64,000 bases of DNA, taken from assembly GCF_000801105.2 (NCBI RefSeq), contig NC_079515.1:15810001-15874000 (forward strand), given 5' to 3'. Under the pieces are notes generated by a model, which was not told the DNA's origin, ran no database searches, and saw only the letters and a program-made list of their open reading frames with translations. The translations under genes and the position numbers were made by a program. The DNA is from Raphanus sativus (taxonomy: Eukaryota > Streptophyta > Magnoliopsida > Brassicales > Brassicaceae). Positions 56,604-64,000 of the stretch are shown here, one piece after another (the first letter of the stretch is position 1; each line of letters opens with the position of its first letter).

Positions 56604-57233
56604 TAGGGATGGGCGTTTGGATATCCATTCGGGTTTCAGTTCGGATCTATTTTGGTTTCGGGTTTTCGGGGTCAAAAATTTCACCACCATTTGAATATTT
56701 TTAAATTTCAGTTCGGATTCGGTTCAGATCTTTTTGGATTCGGTTCGGATTCAGATAACCCATTTAAATTATTTTTTAAAATTTAATATTCATTATATAC
56801 TTTAACTTTCTTAAAATCCATAAAAAAATATTATATTACGTATAAATTTAAATAATATATGCCAAAATACCTAAAATTAATATATAAATTGATTTAGCAT
56901 GACTATTTGGATAGAGTAAAATAAATATTTTAAGTATTTTGGTTCTTTGACTATACTTTAACTATTTTAAATATTTACTTTTGACTATTGTATATATATT
57001 TTCAAGTCTTTGGATAACTTAAAAGTATTATATATATTTTGGATGTTTTTAGTATATAATATATTTAAAACTAATTATTATATATAGGTATATAAATCTA
57101 TTTCAGATACATTCGAATATCTGAAGTACTTTGGTTCGGATTATGAACTTGTTCGGATACCTAATCAATTTTGGTTCGAATTCGGTACTACTTTTTCGGA
57201 TCGAATTCGATTCGGATTTTTTGCCCTGTCCTA
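56604..57233. mobile_element. hAT-type MITE rich in GGTTCGG motifs
   Basis: Ends TAGGGATGGGC and GCCCTGTCCTA are inverted; AGTTGTAG (56596-56603) and AGCTGTAG (57234-57241) are an 8-bp target duplication with one change, the hAT signature. Both subterminal parts are full of GGTTCGG/TTCGGATTCGG motifs, typical hAT transposase-binding decoration. Non-coding. Confidence 0.85.
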
Positions 57234-57241
57234 AGCTGTAG

Positions 57242-57560
57242 CGTAGCTAGCTACCAAAAGCACTACAGAAATCTCCAATTGGATAATGCAGTTTCCTAGT
57301 AGTTTTAATTTCCATTGTTGTAAGGTTCTTAAATTATCTTCAAGCAACCATCTACACTCTATGGCTTGGGCCAAACTCTAAAATCTTTATGCAAATCCTC
57401 AACTATATTTTCTCAAAACAAATAAAAACTCTCAACTATTAGTCGTCTATAATTCAGATGAGCACCATGCATACAAGTAACTCTCGCTATATGTTAGAAT
57501 CATTTTATACTTGCATGTCATATATATAATATTAATTTACAACTATTTGTGTTTGACAAT
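57242..57560. other. Unassigned sequence
   Basis: Short intergenic interval with no gene seen. Confidence 0.4.
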
Positions 57561-58047
57561 TTTGGATCCTAAAACTCAAACTATGTATTTGGTAGTGTTT
57601 GAATGTAAAATTAGGAAAGAAAAATGATGTACGCAACGATATCTTCAAAACACAATGATGTAATTAGATTTCTGTTGACAAAAATAAACTTTTATTGATA
57701 AGATATGATTGAATACAATGATAGAATGAAATCAAAGAACAATTAAAATAATACTAAGATGGATTACAAAAAGTGAAAAGAACAAGAGAGATGGAGGTCG
57801 AGGTCGATGAGTATTGTGTAAATTTCTAGGGTTTCACGTGTCCTTTTTTGTTCTCCCTTCTTTCTTTTATAATGGTTCATTTTCCAAGATCGTCACAACT
57901 GTCCCAAGATCTTCGGGATCTCAATTTGACCACTTCCATCTCTCCTTCTTCTCGATAGTAGGCCAACTTTAATGAGGCAATCAAGCCCGCTTTCTTTCTT
58001 TGATTAATTCCAGTCCAATAATTGGTTAGCCCAAATCGGGCCCAACA
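57561..58047 (-). mobile_element. 3' LTR of Tat-like element
   Basis: 487 bp, collinear with 61084-61855 minus its insertion. Shared blocks include GATCCTAAAACYCAAA, TTTTATAATGGTTC and TGACCACTTCCAT. Confidence 0.8.
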
Positions 58048-58375
58048 ATTGTTTCCCTGCCCTGTTTTCTATTGACTCAGAAAAAAGGATCGATGATATC
58101 AATCTTGATTTCGAGAATGTATGCCAAGGTGGAATTAATCGAATGTGGCCTCACTAAGAGGTTGTTACGCGCATGGCCCACCTTTGAGCCCTAACGGCTA
58201 TATTTTTATGGCTAAGGTTGAACATAGCTAATCATTATCATTCTAGATAATAGAGAAGGAGTTGTGAGGATTTTTTTTCTTGAAATACTTAAGAAAGCCT
58301 TATTTCGATTTCTTTCTCATCATTTCTCCTTCTTTTCTCTTGACTTCTAATTCTTTCATCAAGATTTTCTTTTAA

Positions 58376-59032
58376 ATGGATAAATCGATTTACTTCCCTT
58401 ATCCAATAACCGATAAGTCTTACCTCGATAATCTGTACGAGAAGCATGGAGTCGATTGCGCCGTTGAGCTTGGTGTAGCTTCTAAGGATGAAACTCCTGA
58501 TACCATTCAGGAGGAATATTGTGGAGCATATATCTCTTACTTTTTGGAATGGGGCCTTTCTTTCTAAATTTTGGAACCTGTACTTGATATACTTGCGGAA
58601 TTGGGCTTGTCCTTTACCCATTTGTGCCCTTATTTCCTCAGACATCTTCTGACTCTTGTGGTCAAAGCTCTTTACGAAGGTCTATTGTTTGGCCTTGACG
58701 AGCTTTGTCACCTTTGCTTGATGAAAATAAACAAGAGGAGCCTAGGAACTTTCTTCATGTCTCCCTAGCCCGATCATCTGATTGTGGATGGGATTCCGTA
58801 TCGTGATGAGAAGTGGCGAGATCACTTCTTTGTTTTTAAGGTTAACCAAGTATCCATGGGGAATTGTTATTTTTTGAAACTTCCTCGTGAATGGGCTGAA
58901 GATATTGGTTGGTCATTTTCTTTGTTTATTTTCATGTCTTGTTTTAAAGCTAGACTACTTTCTAACACGTTTGATTTCTTTTTATTTTTAGTTAATTCGG
59001 GAAGTTCTCCCATGTATGACAAGCTCGAATGA
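58376..59032 (+). pseudogene. Antisense ORF of Tat-like element
   Basis: One plus-strand frame with in-frame stops at about 58565 and 58766: EEYCGAYISYFLEWGLSF, then PVLDILAELGLSFTHLCPYF, DELCHLCLMKINKRSLGTFF, DGIPYRDEKWRDHFFVFKV and LPREWAEDIG. Such proteins are common in plant genomes as putative gag-like or plant-transposon proteins of unknown function. It is opposite to gag and adjacent to the 3' LTR, where Retand/Tat elements are known to carry antisense ORFs. The last part may run into an intron. Confidence 0.65.
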
Positions 59033-59769
59033 TTATCCAAGTTCTTCGTCGAAGTCTTCCTCATTGGTCGTCTTATGACCGCGATCTATTTTGAGCGGCA
59101 AATCTACTCCCTCGAGGCAAGGGTACAGCCCCGACAGTCCGAGATCCTGCTGAGGGTTGTTTGGGCTGATCTATAGCCTTGGAAAATCATGTAGCTTCTC
59201 CTGTAGACATTGTCTTTTCGTTTCCTTTCAGGGTTGCCAGTGCCTCTTTTTCGGAACTTATGTCATTTTCCTTACAGATCGACATTCTTCGGTGGAGTGC
59301 CCCTTCCGCTTGTGGATGGCAAATTACTTGCTAGGATCAAAGATCGATGAAATGTTGGTCCCTTGGGGCGAGTTGTTTATCGCGAAGGAGTGTTGATCTC
59401 GGGTGGCCGGTTCCTTCGTGGTGGGTGGTTTCGTGCTGATCTTTTTTTTAGCATTGTATTGTTCTTTTAAGGCTGTAACCTCGTCTTCGTGGGCTGCACA
59501 GTATGAAGCTCAATGAAGCGCTTTGTTGAGCGGGGTGGGGCTCGCACTTCCATCTCTTCTTTGAATTTGGAGGATAATCGAACAAAATTTTCAGGGCTTT
59601 GAGGGCAATGCCCTCGTTCAAATGTGATATCTTGGATTCAATGTCTCTGAAATTTTTAATATACGACCTTAGAGATTCGAATGGTGCTTGTTACAGATTC
59701 TAAATATCGGTTTCGGCTACTCTCGTTTCTATGAACACTAAGTACTGCTTTAGGAAAGCCAATACAACC

Positions 59770-61010
59770 TGGGGGAAAATTATCGATGGAGTTTCCTTCG
59801 AGGCCTGCGAACTATTCTAGTGCAAGTCATGTCAGGTTTACCGAGAAGAATCGGCATTATCCAGCTTCTTTCTCATCGTCGTTGAGGTGTACCCTTGATA
59901 ATGTCGAGTCTGAAATCTCGCACATGGGAGTTAGGTCTGTGTTCTTTATACTTGGGGAATTTGATATTTCCAATGTTGTGTACTCCAATGTTTGCGATCC
60001 GAATTTTGAAAGGAGTTCTCCTCATTTCCGCTACCACCCTATCGATTTCTGGGGCCGAGATCGTGGCCATGTGCGTGATGGTATATATTCTCCTGAGTTC
60101 AACTTTATTTCTTTCCATGTAATTCTGGAAAGCTCTGGTTTCATCTAAGTTCCTAGGATCTTACCTTTGTAGATTTACATTTCAGAAGCCATAGGGGTTG
60201 TTTCCTTTGGTTCCCCCCTCCATTGTTTATCGGATCAGCGGTTTGGTATTGAAATATGTTACGAGTTGCCGATGAAGGGTGCTCGGGACTTCGGAAGTCC
60301 GTACATGGTTCTTCAGTTCGGGGTTCACCTGACCTCTTAGTCGGGTTGCTTTGAGTACGACCTGGGAGGTCTTGTTGTCTTTGAGACCTAGGTTGAACTT
60401 CCTCTCGGCCTCTGTAGTTTAGGCTTCGATAAGCCGTACCGAATTGCATGTTCAATCGTGAGCTTTCTCCCTCAAATCGAACGGATCGGGAACTGGGAAA
60501 TATTGGTGCTCGAAAGGCTCACATATATCGCCTCTGACATGTCGTGGTTTGATGCATCAGATCTGGTTGGTTTCTTGATATCTCGAGGGCTTCAGCTCGA
60601 TGTGTGGAAATTTCTATCTCAGTTTCCTCTAATCGGTTGGCAATGGTCCGATAAGCAACCTCTTGATTTGGAGATTTATCGATGTGGGTTGAACAATTCC
60701 TTGGAGTTCGGTCACTTTCTCTTGGGTTTGCGCTAGAGGTGTGGGAGAGATTGGCCTTGTTGATTGGGCTTGATTCTTTGTTTCTTCGAGAGACTGCCTC
60801 TCTCCATACCGATTCCAGACTCGCATATTCATTAGGATTGAGGTTTCCGTCGTGCCCGCGGGTGGGGACGTTCGTTGTGTCTGGGTCGTCTCGGTCGTTG
60901 CAGTCTGGTTTGCATGTTCTGTTGTTTGGGTTTCGTTTCTCGAGTAAGATATGGAGAGATCGACATTGATTTTTCTTGGTTCTGTGGAACCGGACGGTAC
61001 TTATGTGGGA
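59770..61010 (-). pseudogene. Tat-like gag remnants
   Basis: Frames on the minus strand, broken by stops. The clearest is 59873-60118 (SAPEIDRVVAEMRRTPFKIR, ending VRDFRLDIIKGTP), the entry to the gag core, matching [16 protein letters not shown] of the Tat element at 11540-11600. Upstream pieces (60153-60455, 60629-60832, 60832-61014) are charged, low-complexity gag N-terminus. Confidence 0.65.
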
Positions 61011-61083
61011 TCAATGATCGTGCTTAGGAATCTTAGTAGCAAGGATATTTTTTCGTTTTTATTCCTTAGAAATGGTGTCAAAA

Positions 61084-61855
61084 TGTGGATCCTAAAACCC
61101 AAAATTAGGGAAGAAAAATGATGTGAACAACAGTATCTTCTAAATACAACGATGTAATCAAATTCTGTTTGAAAAAGTTAGATTTTTATTGATAAGGTAT
61201 AATTGAATACAATGATAAAATGAGATCGGAGTACAACTGAAAGAACACTAAGATCGATTACAAAAGTGAAAAGAATAAGAGAGCCTCAGACTGAGGTTGA
61301 TGTGTATAATGTAATTCTGTAGAGTTTCATGTGTCATCTTTTGTTATACTTCTTTTTTATAATGGTTCCTTTTACGAAATCGCCTCAACTGTTTCGAGAT
61401 CGTTGGGATCTCGATATGACCACTTCCATTTTCTCTTTTTCTTGATAGTTGACCAGTTTTGTTGAAGCAATCGACCTGCTTCTTTTCTTTGGTTAATTCC
61501 AGCTAAATAATTGATTTAATCTCGGTTCAATTCGAGACGGACTGCTCGGACCTAGTGGACATGACCACAAACCCGATGGATTGGCCATCATTCACGATAG
61601 AGATCGAGATGCTTCAGAAGCTACATGAAGAGTTTGAGGATGTGAGTCTTTCTCATATTCCTCGGAATCGGAATGGCCGTGCAGATGCATTAGCAAAAGA
61701 AGCGAGGAATAGAGGCTATATATTCTCCCATATAAATCAGACCCGGACAGATGGAGAGGCTCTTCGAAGAATCGGCTAGTCTGTTCACCACTTGATCTAA
61801 TCTAGATGGGTAGTCGACAAAAGAAAAATTGATTTAACCCAATTCGGGTCCAACA
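61084..61855 (-). mobile_element. 5' LTR of Tat-like element, interrupted
   Basis: TGTGGATCCTAAAAC at the left and GGGTCCAACA at the right. It contains a foreign LINE-type RNase H segment at about 61530-61815. Confidence 0.8.
61530..61815 (+). pseudogene. LINE RNase H C-terminal fragment inside LTR
   Basis: The plus-strand frame reads ETDCSDLVDMTTNPMDWP, HIPRNRNGRADALAKEAR and ends at a stop at 61777-61779. This is the RVT_3-type RNase H tail of plant LINEs (SHIPR-N--ADALAK). Its ends look like an insertion or conversion tract; no poly(A) is visible. Confidence 0.75.
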
Positions 61856-62700
61856 GGAACCTGTAGCAAAAAAATAACATTTTACAAAACAAGTTTATAG
61901 ATTTTGAAACCCTAAATATATTATATTAAAGTTTTCAAGTCAGTCATTTATTCGCCGACTCACTTTTCTTTTTGTTTTCCATAGACTCACCTTATACGCG
62001 GTGACGCATCATTATCAGGATTTGTTATTAATCATTTGGGTAAGAACTATTTCGAAACGGACATGTACTTACGTCTTACGCGTTACATGTTTTTTTAGTC
62101 AGAACTTTCTTTTGGATCAAAAGTCTAGAACTTTTAATGATAGTTTTTGGATGAGTTTACATGTGTAACGGAGGAATTGAACACGGGAGTATAATAATAC
62201 GAGTAAAACAAAACAGTGGTGAATGAAACTCACATCACAATTGTGATAAGAGAATATTTAAGAAAAAATTTAATTATAAAGGTCAATTGATTATTGGAAC
62301 CTGCCGAGAAAATAACAAAGAAGACTTTAGATATTCATGATGGTCAAGATGGGGGACACTGGGGACATTTTGGATCAAAGCATGTCACTCGTTGACCATG
62401 CCTATTATTCGTCGCGTATCATATGGCAATCTAAAATCAATGAAATCATATGTTAAACTGATTATGTTTTCTGGTACTAATAAAATAAGTTTAATTCGTG
62501 TTTAGTTTCAAAAATATCAATTTAAAATTGACATCAAAGCATTATTACGTGTAGAGAACCTTCAGTAAATAAACAGCCATCTTAGATTACGGACAGACAC
62601 ATGTTCACTTGAATTGAGCATAGGACACCCCTTAATATATATAAGTAATGTTGCTTAAAACTAGCTCGTGGATGCAGTTTTTTTTTTTTTTTACATCGAA
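61856..62700. other. Unassigned sequence
   Basis: AT-rich; no gene or element end was identified. Confidence 0.4.
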
Positions 62701-62701
62701 C

Positions 62702-63085
62702 TCAATGATTTATTAATTCTAAGTCGAAAAGGTTTGCCTGTAAGGCTAACCAAACCGGAATCATAGTGACTACACGAAAGAAAACAGAATTTTGAGCTCG
62801 AGCTCCTTTTGCGAGGAGATCGGTCTGTATATTAATTAAGCTTCTTTGCAATGAAAAAAATGGAAAAATTAGAAAACAAAGCTTTTGTGTACTCCAACTC
62901 ATTCCATTGGGAGGCAAGAATTGACCATTCTTCTTCCTCATTTATCAGCTTTACCAGCGGGAAACAGTCCGATTCAGAAGACATATTTGTGAATCCTAGT
63001 TGTAGAGAACTCCTCATTGCACAAAGTAAGACATTGAACTCTGCATCCAGGGGAGATAGAGCCCGCTCTATCCCAAAAGAACCAT
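62702..63085 (-). pseudogene. LINE-type RNase H fragment, minus strand
   Basis: Minus-strand frames: SPLDAEFNVLLCAMRSSLQL, GFTNMSSESDCFPLVKLINE, then after a shift QTDLLAKGARAQNSVFFRV. This is the RVT_3 RNase H domain (the DAE and SDC motifs are visible) from a LINE or related retroelement. One frameshift and a stop separate the halves. It faces away from the LINE reverse transcriptase at 63531, so it is a different copy. Confidence 0.7.
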
Positions 63086-63360
63086 AGGTATGTGATCAAT
63101 CTGATTTTCCTAAAATCGGTACAAAATGTTTACAAACGGAAAACATATATGTCTAGCTTTACATTTCTATCATCATGATATCAGTGTCAATCTAATGTTT
63201 TACAATGCCCTAATCTAAATCTAATATATGCTCTTTAATATATTTTATTTAAATTATGAACATAAAAAAATCATAAAAATATTCTAACTAAATTTATTAA
63301 GCGTTTTATTACCCAAGTTTTTTTGTTACTAGTTTAGTACTCAAACAAATTATTTTGTGT

Positions 63361-63513
63361 TGTTGATTAAAACAAAGAGATAATTGGTCAATTTTATTCT
63401 TATTCCATAGATAACAATACATATATATATAGGAATATAAAATTAGGGTTTAGAACCTCTAGAACATGGGTTTATGGGCCTATATGGACATCCACATAAT
63501 AGTATTCATAACA
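63361..63513 (-). mobile_element. Solo Ty1/copia LTR, minus strand
   Basis: On the minus strand it starts TGTTATGAATACTATTATG and ends TTAATCAACA. The first bases and the preceding ATCCAAGAATGAG match the 3' LTR and polypurine tract at 2395-2420 (ATCCAAGGGGGAG), so both are one family. Only a dozen bases of interior remain before LINE sequence. Confidence 0.75.
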
Positions 63514-63530
63514 CTCATTCTTGGATTACA

Positions 63531-64000
63531 ATGGCGCAGGGTCTAAATGATACAAATATATGTCTCATACCTAAGACGACGAAGCCGAACGAGATGACAC
63601 AGTTTAGGCCTATCAGCTTATGCAGTGTCAGCTACAAGATAATATCTAAGGTCTTATGCCAAAGATTAAAGAAGGTTCTCCCAAATTTGATCTCTGAAAC
63701 TCAGTCGGCTTTCGTGGCAGGGAGGCAAATAACATATAATGTGATGATAGGACAGGAAATGTTCCATACTCTGCGAACTAAATCAGGAGGACGGGTCAAG
63801 AGAATGGCCATTAAGACAGATATGAGCAAAGCCTATGATAGGATGGAGTGGTCATTTATAGAGGCAGTCATGAGAAAGATGGGCTTCTCTGAGGTATGGA
63901 TTGAATGGATTATGAGATGTGTTACCTCGGTTAAGTACCAAGTTTTGATGAATGGAGAACCTAGGAGACACATAGTTCCAGAGAGAGGTCTACGTCAAGG
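63531..64000 (+). CDS. LINE reverse transcriptase, 5' part, open to window edge
   Basis: From ATG 63531 the frame is open for 156 codons and leaves the window. It reads DTNICLIPKTTKPNEMTQFR (RT block 1), FRPISLCSVSYKIISKVLC, SETQSAFVAGRQIT, KTDMSKAYDRMEW (catalytic block with the first Asp) and ERGLRQG. These are the canonical motifs, in order, of the plant L1-type reverse transcriptase. The YxDD box would lie beyond the edge. The ATG is probably internal to ORF2, since endonuclease should precede it and a copia LTR is found instead: the copy is 5'-truncated or cut. The open frame suggests relative youth. Confidence 0.8.
   Translation, partial: MAQGLNDTNICLIPKTTKPNEMTQFRPISLCSVSYKIISKVLCQRLKKVLPNLISETQSAFVAGRQITYNVMIGQEMFHTLRTKSGGRVKRMAIKTDMSKAYDRMEWSFIEAVMRKMGFSEVWIEWIMRCVTSVKYQVLMNGEPRRHIVPERGLRQ

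Larger units (their letters stand above)
57561..61855 (-). mobile_element. Tat-like non-autonomous LTR element
   Basis: Two LTR copies: 57561-58047, and 61084-61855 (interrupted by about 285 bp of LINE-type DNA). On the minus strand they run TGTTGGGCCCG...TTAGGATCCACA. After the right (5') LTR, TTTTGACACCATTTCTAAGG looks like a decayed TTTGGCGCCGTTTCT primer site, changed at CpG positions. Gag remnants lie on the minus strand at 59770-61010 and an ORF lies on the plus strand at 58376-59032. Protease, reverse transcriptase and integrase are missing. Confidence 0.8.

Overview
This is AT-rich plant nuclear DNA, almost certainly from a Brassicaceae genome (Brassica or a close relative). The evidence is plant intron signals in a cytosolic tyrosyl-tRNA synthetase gene, Brassicaceae-style Helitrons with CTAG ends, a Cassandra TRIM carrying 5S rDNA, Tat- and Athila-like Ty3/gypsy elements, Stowaway and hAT MITEs, and a pseudogene of the plant-only RNA polymerase IV/V subunit NRPD4/NRPE4. 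Three runs of exactly 100 N are scaffold gaps. Most of the window is nested transposable elements. Family names are from memory of motifs; no database was searched.

Layout. 1-2574: decayed Ty1/copia pol and 3' LTR, then a Stowaway MITE. 3359-4667: minus-strand Helitron with a nested TA-target MITE. 5100-6310: minus-strand Ty3/gypsy integrase tail. 6316-9627: first copy (A) of an Athila-like element I call the SID element, cut at 9628 by a Tat-type retrotransposon (LTR, gag, protease; to about 13290). 13565-14270: NRPD4/NRPE4-like pseudogene. 15124-17913: 150-bp tandem repeats and a chain of Helitron ends. 18617-23078: the one intact gene, a 20-exon tandem-fused tyrosyl-tRNA synthetase of 738 residues. 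24213-27540: a minisatellite, two gaps, a copia 5' end and a CACTA 5' end. 28434-31723: two Helitrons, one with host exons. 32425-34560: SID copy B. 34748-40661: Helitron termini, a foldback element with telomere-like repeats and an hAT-like MITE. 41024-48270: SID copy C, the fullest, with a noncoding retroposon inserted. 48405-51818: Helitron carrying an RPA-like exon, host exons and a SINE. 52290-55978: dead LINE split by a complete Cassandra element. 56604-57233: hAT MITE. 57561-61855: minus-strand Tat-like element with an antisense ORF. 62702-64000: RNase H fragment, copia LTR and the start of an uninterrupted LINE reverse transcriptase.

The strongest unexplained signal is in the three SID elements. 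The palindromic octamer TCGATCGA occurs about 31 times there and once elsewhere in the window. Its occurrences, together with one- or two-mismatch variants, fall in runs of two to four spaced almost always exactly 24 bp apart, while the 16 bp between them vary freely. In the reading frames 24 bp is eight codons and each core reads Ser-Ile-Asp. The same arrays also occur in both LTRs.

Only the tyrosyl-tRNA synthetase gene looks functional in the host sense. The remainder records serial insertion (SINE in Helitron, Cassandra in LINE, LINE fragment in LTR, Tat in SID element, CACTA in copia) and capture of host gene pieces.
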